Source: Alistipes excrementigallinarum (GTDB taxonomy: Bacteria > Bacteroidota > Bacteroidia > Bacteroidales > Rikenellaceae). Taken from it: a stretch of 64,000 bases of DNA. Positions 1 through 9,649 of the stretch are shown one piece after another. Under the pieces are notes generated by a model that was given only the letters and a program-made list of their open reading frames with translations, did not search any database and was not told where the DNA came from. The stretch is from the NCBI GenBank assembly GCA_019112825.1, contig DXIP01000023.1, positions 248,001 to 312,000 of the forward strand. The letters are read 5' to 3'. Numbering within the stretch: the first letter of the stretch is position 1; each line of letters begins with the position of its first letter. The translations under genes were made by a program, and so were the position numbers.

Positions 1-727
1 GTCGTACCGCCACCTGTTCGACCCCGAGACGCACTTCCTGCGCGGCCGCGACTCGAAGGGGGGCTGGCGTACGCCGTTTGACCCCTTCTCGGCCATCCAC
101 CGCGGCGACGACTACTGCGAGGGCAACGCATGGCAGTATACGTGGCTGGTGCCCCACGACGTCGAGGGTCTGATTGAGTGCTTCGGCTCTAAGGAGGCCT
201 TCACCGCCAAGCTCGACTCGCTCTTCACGGTCAGCTCGGAGCTCGCCGGCGCCGCATCGCCCGACATCTCGGGCCTCATCGGACAGTATGCCCACGGCAA
301 CGAGCCGAGCCACCACGTGCTCTACTTCTATACGATGATTGGCCAGCCCTGGAAGACGGCCGACAAGGTGCGCGAGGTGCTCAAGACGCTCTACCACGAC
401 CAGCCCGACGGACTCTCGGGCAACGAGGACGCGGGTCAGATGTCGGCGTGGTACATCCTCTCGTCGCTGGGCATGTATCAGGTTGAGCCGGCCGGCGGCC
501 GCTACTTCTTCGGTTCGCCGCTCTTCGACCGTGCCGAGCTGAAGGTGCGCGACGGCTTGCTGACAATCGTGGCCCACAACAACTCGGCCGAGAACCGCTA
601 CATCCAGAGCGTCCGGTTCAACGGCGAGGAGTACGACAAGCCCTGCATCGACTTCGAGTCGCTGGCGCGGGGCGGTGTGCTGGAGTTCGAGATGGGCTCC
701 GAGCCGAAGGTATGGTATGAACTCTGA
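1..727 (+). CDS. GH92 family alpha-mannosidase, C-terminal part (cut by window start)
   Basis: The reading frame is open from base 2 to the TGA at 725-727, giving about 241 residues of the C-terminal part; the start lies outside the window. GH92 enzymes are exo-acting alpha-mannosidases, usually exported, that trim host or yeast mannan glycans. The fragment carries the family blocks EGNAWQYTW, YAHGNEPSHH and NEDAGQMSAWY, the last two being typical of the (alpha/alpha)6 catalytic domain, and then a short beta-rich tail. The next gene, 29 bp downstream on the same strand, encodes a second GH92 protein with the same blocks, so the two are probably paralogues in one transcript. The substrate linkage cannot be told from sequence. 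Confidence 0.93.
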   Translation, partial: SYRHLFDPETHFLRGRDSKGGWRTPFDPFSAIHRGDDYCEGNAWQYTWLVPHDVEGLIECFGSKEAFTAKLDSLFTVSSELAGAASPDISGLIGQYAHGNEPSHHVLYFYTMIGQPWKTADKVREVLKTLYHDQPDGLSGNEDAGQMSAWYILSSLGMYQVEPAGGRYFFGSPLFDRAELKVRDGLLTIVAHNNSAENRYIQSVRFNGEEYDKPCIDFESLARGGVLEFEMGSEPKVWYEL

Positions 728-756
728 ATGAACGCTAAACGAATCGACATCTGCCG

Positions 757-3093
757 ATGAAAATCATCTTCTGGGCACTTTCGGTGCTCGCAATGGCTGC
801 AACCTCCTGCTGCGCTCCGTCGCGGAGCGCGGAGGAGGTTGTCCGCCCTTCGGAGTATGTCTCGACGCTCGTCGGGACGCAGTCCGACTATTCGCTGTCG
901 GCCGGCAACACCTATCCGGCCATCGCCCTGCCGTGGGGCATGAACTTCTGGACGCCCCAGACGGGCCGCATGGGTGACGGGTGGACCTACACCTACGGGG
1001 CCCATACGCTCCGGGGCTTCAAGCAGACGCATCAGCCCTCGCCGTGGATGAACGACTACGGCCAGTTCGCGGTGATGCCCGTGCGCGGCAACGACAAACT
1101 GGACGAGGAGTCGCGCCAGAGCTGGTTCTCGCACCAGTCCGAGCAGGCGCGTCCCTACTACTACTCGGTCTACCTGGCCGACCACGACGTCAAGGCCGAG
1201 GTGGCCCCCACCGAGCGGGCCGCCATCCTGCGTTTTACCTTCCCCGAATCGGAGGAGTCGGGCGTGGTGGTCGACGCCTTCGACCGCGGGTCGAGCATCG
1301 AGATGGTCGACGACCACACGCTGGCCGGCTATACGACGCGCAACAGCGGCGGCGTGCCCGACAACTTCCGCAACTACTTCGTCCTGCGCTTCGACAAGCC
1401 CTTCTCGGGCATCGAGCTGACCGACTCGCCGTCGGACTACAAGGCGGGCAGCCGCGTGCTCTATCCCGAGGGCGGCAAGCGCGTCGAGGGGGAGCATGCC
1501 GTGGCCAAGGTGCACTTCGCCACGCGGCGCGGCGAGCAGGTCAACGTGCGCGTCGCCTCGTCGTTCATCTCCCCCGAGCAGGCCGTGCGCAACCTTGAGA
1601 GCGAGCTGGGCAGTGACGACTTCGAGACGGTGACGGCCAAGGCGCAGCAGCGCTGGGACGACGTCCTGGGCCGCATTCGCGTCGAGGGGGGCAGCGACGA
1701 GCAGATGCGCACCTTCTATTCGTGCCTCTACCGCTCGACGCTCTTCCCGCGCAAGTTCTACGAAATCGACGCCGCGGGGAATCCCGTCCACTACAGCCCC
1801 TACAACGGCGAGGTGCGTCCGGGTTATCTCTACACCGATACCGGCTTCTGGGATACGTTCCGCTGCCTCTTCCCGCTGCTCAACCTGGTCTACCCCTCGG
1901 TCAACGCCGAGATTCAGGCCGGACTGGCCAACGTGGCGCGCGAGAATGCGCTGCTGCCCGAGTGGGCGAGCCCGGGCCACCGCGGCTGCATGGTGGGCAA
2001 CAACTCCGCTTCGGTGGTAGCCGACGCCGTGGTCAAGGGCATCGTTACCGACTCGGCCGACCTGGCGAAGCTCTACGAGGCGATGGTCTACGCCACGGAG
2101 CATGTCCATCCCGAGGTCTCGTCGTCGGGCCGCTGGGGCCATGAGTACTACAACGAGCTGGGATACGTCCCCTACGACGTCAACATCCCGGAGAACGTGG
2201 CCCGCACGCTCGAGTACGCCTACGACGACTGGTGCATCCTCCAGACGGCCAAGCGGCTGGGCCGCCCGGCCGAGGAGCAGGAGCGTTGGGCGCTGCGTGC
2301 GAAGAACTACCGCAACGTCTTCGACCCCGAGACGCACCTCATGCGCGGCCGCAACGCCGACGGCTCGTTCCAGAGCCCCTTCAGCCCCTACAAGTGGGGC
2401 GACGCCTTCACCGAGGGCAACGCCTGGCACTACACCTGGTCGGTGTTCCACGACGTGGAGGGGCTCGCGCGGCTGATGGGCGGCCACGAGGCCTTTGCGC
2501 GGATGCTCGACTCGGTCTTCGTCGTTCCGCCCGTCTACGACGACAGCTACTACGGCTTCCGGATTCACGAAATCACGGAGATGCAGGTGGCCAACATGGG
2601 CAACTACGCCCACGGCAACCAGCCGGCGCAGCACATGATTTACCTCTACAACTACGCCGGCCAGCCCTGGAAGGCGCAGTGGTGGACGCGTGAGGTGATG
2701 GACCGTCTCTATTCGGCCCGTCCCGACGGCTATTGCGGCGACGAGGACAACGGACAGACGTCGGCCTGGTACGTCTTCTCGGCGCTGGGCTTCTATCCCG
2801 TCTGCCCCGCCTCGGACGAGTACGTTATCGGCTCGCCCCTCTTCCCGCGGGCGACCGTCACGCTGGAGAACGGCGCGCAGCTGGTCATCGAGGCCGAAGG
2901 AAACGGCCCTGCCCGCCGCTACATCGCCTCGGCCGAGCTCAACGGGAAGCCCTACGGGCACAACTTCCTCCGCCATTCGGAGCTGGAGCGGGGGGCGCGG
3001 CTGCACTTCACGATGTCCGAAGAGCCCGTCACCACGCGCGGAACGGCCGAGGAGGACGCTCCCTACTCGTTCAGCCGCGAAGATTGTCGATAA
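757..3093 (+). CDS. GH92 family alpha-mannosidase, lipoprotein
   Basis: A complete 778-residue GH92 glycosidase. The N-terminus (MKIIFWALSVLAMAATSCC) is a signal peptide ending in a lipobox-like ATSC, so the protein is probably lipid-anchored in the envelope. The beta-sandwich N-domain covers roughly residues 30-270 and the helical catalytic domain roughly 290-740. Conserved segments include FTEGNAWHYTW, YAHGNQPAQH and DEDNGQTSAWY, which hold the acidic residues assigned to catalysis in characterised GH92 enzymes, and GH92 proteins need calcium. It follows the truncated GH92 gene with only 29 bp between them. No SusC/SusD pair is in view, so whether this is part of a polysaccharide locus depends on the sequence to the left. 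Confidence 0.95.
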   Translation: MKIIFWALSVLAMAATSCCAPSRSAEEVVRPSEYVSTLVGTQSDYSLSAGNTYPAIALPWGMNFWTPQTGRMGDGWTYTYGAHTLRGFKQTHQPSPWMNDYGQFAVMPVRGNDKLDEESRQSWFSHQSEQARPYYYSVYLADHDVKAEVAPTERAAILRFTFPESEESGVVVDAFDRGSSIEMVDDHTLAGYTTRNSGGVPDNFRNYFVLRFDKPFSGIELTDSPSDYKAGSRVLYPEGGKRVEGEHAVAKVHFATRRGEQVNVRVASSFISPEQAVRNLESELGSDDFETVTAKAQQRWDDVLGRIRVEGGSDEQMRTFYSCLYRSTLFPRKFYEIDAAGNPVHYSPYNGEVRPGYLYTDTGFWDTFRCLFPLLNLVYPSVNAEIQAGLANVARENALLPEWASPGHRGCMVGNNSASVVADAVVKGIVTDSADLAKLYEAMVYATEHVHPEVSSSGRWGHEYYNELGYVPYDVNIPENVARTLEYAYDDWCILQTAKRLGRPAEEQERWALRAKNYRNVFDPETHLMRGRNADGSFQSPFSPYKWGDAFTEGNAWHYTWSVFHDVEGLARLMGGHEAFARMLDSVFVVPPVYDDSYYGFRIHEITEMQVANMGNYAHGNQPAQHMIYLYNYAGQPWKAQWWTREVMDRLYSARPDGYCGDEDNGQTSAWYVFSALGFYPVCPASDEYVIGSPLFPRATVTLENGAQLVIEAEGNGPARRYIASAELNGKPYGHNFLRHSELERGARLHFTMSEEPVTTRGTAEEDAPYSFSREDCR

Positions 3094-3119
3094 TTTGTCG
3101 ATAGAATCTGTGCCGTTAT

Positions 3120-3150
3120 TTTGAAAGTTGTCCGGAAAACCGTACTTTTG
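3120..3150 (+). promoter_or_regulatory. Bacteroidetes-type promoter of the pur operon
   Basis: TTTG at 3120-3123 and TACTTTTG at 3143-3150 are separated by 19 nt, matching the TTTG-N19-21-TAnnTTTG consensus used by the Bacteroidetes primary sigma factor. The predicted start of transcription is near 3155. Confidence 0.75.
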
Positions 3151-3343
3151 TAACGTTGTTTTGACCATTGACAGGTTTATCCGGACGAATTCATGACACG
3201 AATCGGCAATAACGACCGGCGAGGGCGCAGGAGACGACAGGGCGGCAGCTCTGTTCTTCACTCCCGGGTGCACCGGATTGACCGGATGACGAGCGCAGCG
3301 GGGCAGGAGCGGCAAGCGGCCTGCACTCTGTGCGGATAGATAG

Positions 3344-3380
3344 GACCGCCATGACAGATATGTTGTGGCGGTCTGTTTTT
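3344..3380 (+). terminator. Rho-independent terminator hairpin in the purE leader
   Basis: GACCGCCA (3344-3351) pairs with TGGCGGTC (3366-3373), followed by TGTTTTT. It lies about 190 nt after the predicted start of transcription and about 105 nt before purE, so unless another promoter exists it must be read through for the operon to be expressed. Confidence 0.65.
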
Positions 3381-3485
3381 GTATCTCCCGGCCCTGTTCC
3401 CGGGTCGGAGCGCCGCCGAAGGGGGCGCACGACCGGGAGGCGTGCCGGGCTTTGGAGTTGATTTACAGATAAAAACAGATAAACT

Positions 3486-3953
3486 ATGAAGGTCGGAGTT
3501 ATTATGGGTTCGACGAGCGACTACGAGGTGATGGCCGATGCCGTGGCCATGCTCGAGCAGTTCGGCGTCGAGTACGAGAAGCGGGTGGTGAGCGCTCACC
3601 GTACGCCCGATTTGCTGTGCGAATATGCCAAGACGGCCCGCAACCGCGGTCTGGGCGTCATCATCGCCGGAGCGGGCGGTGCGGCCCATCTGCCGGGCAT
3701 GGTCGCCGCGATGACGACGCTGCCGGTGGTGGGCGTGCCCGTGAAGTCGCGCGCGCTCAACGGTCTGGACTCGCTGCTCTCCATCGTGCAGATGCCGGCG
3801 GGTGTGCCCGTGGCCACGACGGCCATCAACGGCGCGAAGAATGCGGCGCTGATGGCCGTCTCGATTCTGGCGCTGCAGGACGCCGCACTGGCCGAAAAGC
3901 TCGAGGCCTTCCGCGCCAGGCAGACGGCCGACGTGCTGCGTGCCGAACTCTGA
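3486..3953 (+). CDS. purE: N5-carboxyaminoimidazole ribonucleotide mutase
   Basis: Converts N5-CAIR to CAIR in de novo purine synthesis (cytoplasmic, normally an octamer). At 155 residues it has the usual class I length. The signature motifs are present: GSTSDY at residues 8-13, SAHRTP around 40, GAGGAAHLPGM around 70 and DSLLSIVQMPAG around 97. The PurK gene immediately follows (56-bp gap), which fits the two-enzyme PurK/PurE route rather than a direct AIR carboxylase. It is the first gene of a ten-gene operon and lies behind the long leader described above. Confidence 0.97.
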   Translation: MKVGVIMGSTSDYEVMADAVAMLEQFGVEYEKRVVSAHRTPDLLCEYAKTARNRGLGVIIAGAGGAAHLPGMVAAMTTLPVVGVPVKSRALNGLDSLLSIVQMPAGVPVATTAINGAKNAALMAVSILALQDAALAEKLEAFRARQTADVLRAEL

Positions 3954-4009
3954 ATTGGCGGGGCGGAGCTCCGTGCGGAGTCCGCTTCCGTGCTGACAAC
4001 CATTTGTAA

Positions 4010-5110
4010 ATGAACGAAATGAAAACCATAGGAATCATCGGCGGCGGACAGCTGGGGCTGATGATTGCCCAGCAGGCCCACCTGCTCGGGGCGCGCGTCG
4101 TCTGCCTCGACCCGGCGGCCGATGCCCCGGCCTTCGCCTGCTGCGACGACCGCATCGTGGGGCGTTTCGATGACCCGCAGGCGGTCGAGGAGCTCTGCCG
4201 CCGTGCCGACGTGGTGACCTACGAGTTCGAGAACGTGCCGGGCGACATCCTCATCCCGCTGGTCGAGCGCTACAACATCCCGCAGGGATACCATCCGCTC
4301 TACGACTCGCAGGACCGCCTGCGCGAGAAGGATAATGCCCGCCGGAACGGGCTGCTCACGCCGCGCTACGAGGCGGTCGACGACGAGGCCTCGCTGCGTG
4401 CGGCCGTCGCATCGCTCGGGCTTCCGGCCGTGCTGAAGACCCGCACGCTGGGCTACGACGGCCACGGTCAGGCGGTGCTGCGCACCGAGGAGGATATCCG
4501 CCGGGCGCTGCCCATGCTCTCGGTACCCTGCATTCTGGAGGAGTTCGTCCCCTTCGACTACGAGGCCAGCATCGTGATGGTCGCCGACGCGGAGCGGGTG
4601 GTGAGCTTCCCCGTGGGGCGCAACGTCCACCGCGACGGCATTCTGGACCTCTGCTTCGTGCCGGCCGAGATGTCGGCCGAGCTGCTCGGGCGCATGAAGC
4701 GGCTCAGCGCCGAGTTCATGCGGCGGTGCGGCTATGAGGGCATCCTCGCCATCGAGTACTTCATCCGCGACGGCGAGTTCTACTTCAACGAGATGGCGCC
4801 GCGGCCCCACAACAGCGGACACTATACGATTGAGGGGTGTACGACCAACCAGTTCCGCGAGCTGGCCCGCTACCTGCTGGGCCTGCCGCTGGAGGAGCCC
4901 CGGCTGGTCGCCCCGACGGTCATGAAGAACATCCTGGGCCAGGACCTCGAGGCGGCGCAGCGCATTGCGGCCGAGGACCATGACGGGGTCTACGTCCACA
5001 TCTACGGCAAGACGGAGAGCCGCCCCAAGCGCAAGATGGGCCATATCACCTTCGTGGGGATGACCCCCGAGCGCTACGACCGGGAGTGGCGCGACCGCTT
5101 CGTGCGGTAA
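4010..5110 (+). CDS. purK: 5-(carboxyamino)imidazole ribonucleotide synthase
   Basis: ATP- and bicarbonate-dependent conversion of AIR to N5-CAIR, the substrate of PurE. The 366-residue protein opens with a nucleotide-binding glycine loop (GIIGGGQLG) and continues as an ATP-grasp enzyme with LKTRTLGYDGHGQ, EEFVPFDYEASIV and the metal-binding FNEMAPRPHNSGHYTIEG segment. The start at 4010 (MNEMKTIG) is used; an internal ATG four codons in (4019) is equally possible. It lies between purE and purL with small gaps, in the same transcript. Confidence 0.96.
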   Translation: MNEMKTIGIIGGGQLGLMIAQQAHLLGARVVCLDPAADAPAFACCDDRIVGRFDDPQAVEELCRRADVVTYEFENVPGDILIPLVERYNIPQGYHPLYDSQDRLREKDNARRNGLLTPRYEAVDDEASLRAAVASLGLPAVLKTRTLGYDGHGQAVLRTEEDIRRALPMLSVPCILEEFVPFDYEASIVMVADAERVVSFPVGRNVHRDGILDLCFVPAEMSAELLGRMKRLSAEFMRRCGYEGILAIEYFIRDGEFYFNEMAPRPHNSGHYTIEGCTTNQFRELARYLLGLPLEEPRLVAPTVMKNILGQDLEAAQRIAAEDHDGVYVHIYGKTESRPKRKMGHITFVGMTPERYDREWRDRFVR

Positions 5111-5152
5111 CCGGCCGCGAAGAGCGAGGAAAAAAGAAACAAAAGAGCATAC

Positions 5153-8100
5153 ATGAAAACGTCCAATTACCGAATTTTCGTCGAGAAGCGTCCCCGCTTC
5201 CGCGTCGAGGCGGAGAGCCTCCGCCGCGAGCTGAACGACAACCTGAATCTGCACATCGCCGAGCTGCGGCTGCTGAACATCTACGATTTGTTCGGCTTCA
5301 CGGAGGAGCTGCTCGAGAAGAGCCGCTACCGCGTCTTCGGCGAGGTGGTGACCGACACGGTGAGCGATTCATGCGACCTGGAGGGGCGCAAGTACATCGC
5401 CGTGGAGTTCCTTCCCGGCCAGTTCGACCAGCGCGCCGCGTCGGCCATCGACTGCGTGCGGCTGATTGACCCCTCGGCCCGGGTCAACATCCGCTCGGCC
5501 AAGCTGCTGCTCTTCGACAACGGCGTGACCGACGAGGAGCTGGCCCGCATCCGCCACTACTACATCAACGCCGTCGAGTCGCGCGAGAAGGACCTCAGCC
5601 GTCTGACCGACCTCGAGCATGCCGAGGTGAAGCCCGTGCCGGTGCTCGAAGGCTTCCGCCAGATGGGCGAGGAGGAGCTGGAGCCCTACTGCAAGCGCTA
5701 CGGCCTGGCGATGAACGCCGACGACCTGCGCGAGGTGGTCAACTACTTCCGCCGCGAGGGCCGCGACCCCTATGAAACCGAACTCAGGATTCTCGATACC
5801 TACTGGAGCGACCACTGCCGCCACACCACCTTCACGACCCACCTCGAGGATATCTCGGTCGAGGAGTCGTTCGTGCGGGGCGACATCGAGGAGTCGCTCG
5901 CGCTCTACCTGCGCATCCGCCGCGAACTGGGCCGCGAGCAGAAGAGCATCTGCCTGATGGACCTGGCCACCATCGGCGCCCGCTACCTGCGCAAGCACGG
6001 GCTGCTGGACGACCTCGAGGTGAGCGACGAGAACAACGCCTGCTCGGTCTATGTCGACGTCGACGTCGACGGACGCACGGAGCGCTGGCTGCTGCAGTTC
6101 AAGAACGAAACCCACAACCACCCGACCGAAATCGAGCCCTTCGGCGGTGCGTCGACCTGTCTGGGCGGCGCCATCCGCGACCCGCTGTCGGGCCGCAGCT
6201 ACGTCTACCAGGCGATGCGCGTGACGGGTGCGGGCAACATCTACCAGAAGGTGAGCGACACGCTGCCGGGCAAACTGCCGCAGCGGGTCATCACCCACAA
6301 GGCCGCGGCCGGCTACTCGAGCTACGGCAACCAGATTGGTCTGGCCACGACCCACGTGCGCGAAATCTACCACGAGGGCTATGTGGCCAAGCGCCTCGAG
6401 GTGGGCGCCGTGGTGGGCGCCGTCAAGGCCGAGTCGGTGCGCCGCGAGAAGCCGCAGCCGGGCGACGTCATCCTGATGCTGGGCGGCCGTACGGGCCGTG
6501 ACGGCATCGGCGGAGCGACCGGCTCGTCGAAGGAGCACAACGCCAAGTCGCTCGAGACGTGCGGCAGCGAGGTGCAGAAGGGCAACGCCCCCGAGGAGCG
6601 CAAGCTCGAGCGGCTCTTCCGCCGTCCCGAGGTGACGCGCCTCATCAAGAAGTCGAACGACTTCGGCGCCGGCGGCGTCAGCGTCGCCATCGGCGAGCTG
6701 GCCGACGGACTGGACATCCACCTCGACCGCGTGCGGGTGAAGTACAGCGGTCTGAATGCGACGGAGCTGGCCATCAGCGAGTCGCAGGAGCGCATGGCCG
6801 TGGTGGTCGAGGCGAAGGATGCCGAGGAGTTCATGAAGTACTGCCGCGAGGAGAACATCGAGGTGGTGCAGGTGGCCGAGGTGACCGACACGGAGCGCAT
6901 GCGGATGTACAACGGCGACCGTCTGGTGGTCGACCTCTCGCGCGAATTCATCGACAGCGCCGGCGCCCGGCACTATGCTCAGGCGCGCATCGGCCGCGTC
7001 GAGCAGCGCGACCCCTTCCGCCGCGAGCTGCCTGGTGCGACGCTCGCCGAGAAGATGGCCGCCAATCTGAGCGACGACAACGTCCTCTCGCAGCGGGGCC
7101 TCATCGAGATGTTCGACTCGACGATTGGCCGCTCGACGGTGCTCATGCCCTTCGGCGGCCGGACGCAGGGGAGCGAGACGCAGGTCTCGGTGCAGAAGCT
7201 CCCGACCGACGGCTACACCGATACGGCCAGCATCATGGCCTTCGGCTACAACCCCTTCCTGGCATCGTGGAGCCCCTACCACGGGGCAGCCTACGCCGTG
7301 GTCGAGGCTGCGGCGAAGGTGGTGGCCGCAGGTGCGCGCTACAACCGGATGCGCTACTCCTACCAGGAGTATTTCGAACGCATGACCAAGAACCCGACCT
7401 CGTGGGGCAAGCCGCTCGGCGCGCTGCTCGGCGCGCTGCGCATGCAGGTGGAGCTGGGGCTCCCCTCCATCGGCGGCAAGGACTCCATGTCGGGAACCTT
7501 CCAGGATATCAATGTGCCCCCGATGCTGATGGCCTTCGGCATCACGACGGTCAACGCCGGGCAGGTCATCTCGACCGACTTCAAGCGGCCGGGCAGCCGC
7601 CTCTACCTCGTGCGCCACACGCCGCGCGCAAGCTACATGCCCGATATGGAGCAGCTCAAGGCCAACTTCGGCTTCGTGAGCGACTGCATCGAGCGGGGCG
7701 ACATCCTCTCGGCCTGGTCGGTGGGCTTCGGCGGCGTTGCCGAGGGTCTGGCCAAGATGGCCTTCGGCAACCGCATCGGTGCGCAGGTGAAGATGGACGA
7801 GCATGCGCTCTTCGACTACGCCTACGGCTCGATTCTGGTCGAGAGCGCCGTCGAGCTGGACTACCCCTCGGCCGAGCTGCTGGGTGAGACCGTCGCCGAC
7901 GAGGCGCTGATTGTCAACGGTGTGCGCATGCCGCTCGACGAGCTCTACCGCGCCAACACCGAGAAGTTCGCCACCATCTATCCCGACAAGGGCGAGAACC
8001 ACGCCGAGGTGGTCGAGACCACGCCCGAGCGCCGCGTGTTCCACTACGAAGGCGAGGCGGTCGAGCATCCGGTGGCCTATCTGCCGGTCTTCCCCGGTAC

Positions 8101-8866
8101 GAACTGCGACTACGATACGGCCAAGGCCTTCCGTCTGGCGGGCGCCGAGGTGACGACGAGCGTGCTCTGCAACCTCGAGGGCGACGACATCCTGCGCTCG
8201 ATTCAGCAGATGAAGGAGCACATCTCCCGCTGCCACATCCTGGTGCTCAGCGGCGGCTTCTCGGCCGGCGACGAGCCCGACGGCAGCGGCAAGTTCATCG
8301 TCAACGTGCTGAACAACGCCGAAATCGCCGCCGAGATTCATGCGCTGCTCGACCGCGGCGGCCTGATTCTGGGCATCTGCAACGGCTTCCAGGCGCTGGT
8401 CAAGTCGGGACTGCTTCCCTACGGCCGTCTGGGCATGGTGAACGACTCCTCGCCGACGCTCTTCCGCAACGACATCAACCGCCACGTCTCGCAGATTGTC
8501 ACGACGCGCGTGGCGTCGCTCAACTCGCCCTGGCTGGCCGGCTTCGAACTGGGCGAACTGCACTCGATTGCCGTCAGCCACGGCGAGGGCAAGTTCGTGG
8601 TGAGCGAAGAGCTGGCGCAGGAGCTCTTCGACAACGGGCAGGTGGCCTTCCAGTATGCCGACTCCGAGGGTCGCGCCACGGCCGAGGCTCCCTGCAACCC
8701 CAACGGCTCGAACTTCGCCATCGAGGGCCTCATCTCGCGTGACGGCCAGATTCTGGGCAAGATGGGCCACACGGAGCGCTGGGAGGAGAACCTCTACAAG
8801 AACATTGCGGGCAACCGCGAGCAGGCCATCTTCCGCAATGCAGTGAACTACTTCCGCAAGCGGTAG
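5153..8866 (+). CDS. purL: Phosphoribosylformylglycinamidine synthase (large single-chain form)
   Basis: Makes FGAM from FGAR with glutamine and ATP. At 1237 residues this is the single-chain enzyme that combines the roles of the separate PurS, PurL and PurQ proteins. Visible layout: PurS-like N-domain (about 1-150), linker domain, two AIR-synthase-like halves with NETHNHPTEIEPFGGA and DFGAGGVSVAIGELADG, then a class I glutamine amidotransferase domain from about residue 970. That domain has PVFPGTNCDYD, the nucleophile Cys1076 in LILGICNGFQALV, and the C-terminal GHTER in place of the HPER seen in Escherichia coli. There is a 42-bp gap after purK and a 65-bp gap before purC. No purS or purQ genes are needed in this operon. 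Confidence 0.97.
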   Translation: MKTSNYRIFVEKRPRFRVEAESLRRELNDNLNLHIAELRLLNIYDLFGFTEELLEKSRYRVFGEVVTDTVSDSCDLEGRKYIAVEFLPGQFDQRAASAIDCVRLIDPSARVNIRSAKLLLFDNGVTDEELARIRHYYINAVESREKDLSRLTDLEHAEVKPVPVLEGFRQMGEEELEPYCKRYGLAMNADDLREVVNYFRREGRDPYETELRILDTYWSDHCRHTTFTTHLEDISVEESFVRGDIEESLALYLRIRRELGREQKSICLMDLATIGARYLRKHGLLDDLEVSDENNACSVYVDVDVDGRTERWLLQFKNETHNHPTEIEPFGGASTCLGGAIRDPLSGRSYVYQAMRVTGAGNIYQKVSDTLPGKLPQRVITHKAAAGYSSYGNQIGLATTHVREIYHEGYVAKRLEVGAVVGAVKAESVRREKPQPGDVILMLGGRTGRDGIGGATGSSKEHNAKSLETCGSEVQKGNAPEERKLERLFRRPEVTRLIKKSNDFGAGGVSVAIGELADGLDIHLDRVRVKYSGLNATELAISESQERMAVVVEAKDAEEFMKYCREENIEVVQVAEVTDTERMRMYNGDRLVVDLSREFIDSAGARHYAQARIGRVEQRDPFRRELPGATLAEKMAANLSDDNVLSQRGLIEMFDSTIGRSTVLMPFGGRTQGSETQVSVQKLPTDGYTDTASIMAFGYNPFLASWSPYHGAAYAVVEAAAKVVAAGARYNRMRYSYQEYFERMTKNPTSWGKPLGALLGALRMQVELGLPSIGGKDSMSGTFQDINVPPMLMAFGITTVNAGQVISTDFKRPGSRLYLVRHTPRASYMPDMEQLKANFGFVSDCIERGDILSAWSVGFGGVAEGLAKMAFGNRIGAQVKMDEHALFDYAYGSILVESAVELDYPSAELLGETVADEALIVNGVRMPLDELYRANTEKFATIYPDKGENHAEVVETTPERRVFHYEGEAVEHPVAYLPVFPGTNCDYDTAKAFRLAGAEVTTSVLCNLEGDDILRSIQQMKEHISRCHILVLSGGFSAGDEPDGSGKFIVNVLNNAEIAAEIHALLDRGGLILGICNGFQALVKSGLLPYGRLGMVNDSSPTLFRNDINRHVSQIVTTRVASLNSPWLAGFELGELHSIAVSHGEGKFVVSEELAQELFDNGQVAFQYADSEGRATAEAPCNPNGSNFAIEGLISRDGQILGKMGHTERWEENLYKNIAGNREQAIFRNAVNYFRKR

Positions 8867-8931
8867 AGGGCGCCGTGAACCCCGGAATTCAAGCAGTATA
8901 AGCAACAAACACAAGATACAGAATACAAACC

Positions 8932-9648
8932 ATGCAAAAGCTCGAAAAGTTTTACGACGGCAAGGCCAAGCAGGTGTTCAGCACGGACGACCCGGAGTAT
9001 GTCATCATCCACTATACGGATGCGGCTACGGCGTTCAACAACATCAAGAAGGCCACCATCGTGAACAAGGGCATTCTGAACAACGCCATCTCGGCACTCA
9101 TCTTCGAGCAGCTCGCCCGGGCGGGGGTCGAGACCCACTACGTCCGCACGCTCAACGAACGCGAGCAGCTGTGCCGCCGCGTCGCGATTATCCCGCTCGA
9201 GGTCATCGTCCGCAACGTCATCGCAGGGTCGATGGCGCAGCGGCTCGGCATCGAGGAGGGGACGCGGCCGTCGAACGTGATTTACGACATCTGCTACAAG
9301 CGCGACGAACTGGGCGACCCGCTCATCAACGACCACCACGCCGTGGCGCTGGGGCTGGTGACCTACGAGGAGCTGGACCGCATCTACCGGATGACGGCCC
9401 GCATCAACGAGGTTTTGAAGGAGCTCTTCGCCCGCATCAACATCTCCCTGGTCGATTTCAAAATCGAGTTCGGCCGCACCTCCGACGGGCGGATTATCCT
9501 GGCCGACGAGATTTCGCCCGACACCTGCCGCCTGTGGGACATGACGACCGGCGAGCGTCTGGACAAGGACCGCTTCCGCCGCGACCTGGGCCGTGTGCGC
9601 GAGGCCTATGAGGAGATTCTCAACCGACTGAAAAAAATCTGTGCCTGA
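8932..9648 (+). CDS. purC: SAICAR synthetase
   Basis: Joins CAIR and aspartate using ATP to form SAICAR. The 238-residue protein has the family motifs YDGKAKQVF near the start, PLEVIVRNVIAGSM around residue 90 and DFKIEFGR followed by LADEISPDTCRLWD near 180-200. Its length is normal for the bacterial monofunctional enzyme. The 3' end abuts purF. The partner lyase PurB, which uses the product, is not in the window. Confidence 0.97.
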   Translation: MQKLEKFYDGKAKQVFSTDDPEYVIIHYTDAATAFNNIKKATIVNKGILNNAISALIFEQLARAGVETHYVRTLNEREQLCRRVAIIPLEVIVRNVIAGSMAQRLGIEEGTRPSNVIYDICYKRDELGDPLINDHHAVALGLVTYEELDRIYRMTARINEVLKELFARINISLVDFKIEFGRTSDGRIILADEISPDTCRLWDMTTGERLDKDRFRRDLGRVREAYEEILNRLKKICA

Positions 9649-9649
9649 C

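Larger units (their letters stand above)
3094..3485 (+). other. Leader region of the purine operon (candidate attenuator/riboswitch)
   Basis: This 392-nt gap carries a good promoter at 3120-3150 and then about 330 nt before the purE start. Inside the leader is a terminator-like hairpin at 3344-3380. An upstream GGGCGGC at 3240-3246 could pair with the CCGCC of the terminator 5' arm, the kind of alternative pairing an antiterminator would need. No second TAnnTTTG element is visible between the hairpin and purE. I recognise no named riboswitch class here; the regulatory reading is inference. Confidence 0.5.

Noticed and set aside
598..3315. A 905-codon minus-strand frame opposite the second GH92 gene
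   Set aside because: It is antisense to a clear GH92 gene, and its translation has the Arg/Val/Ala-rich composition of the other shadows.
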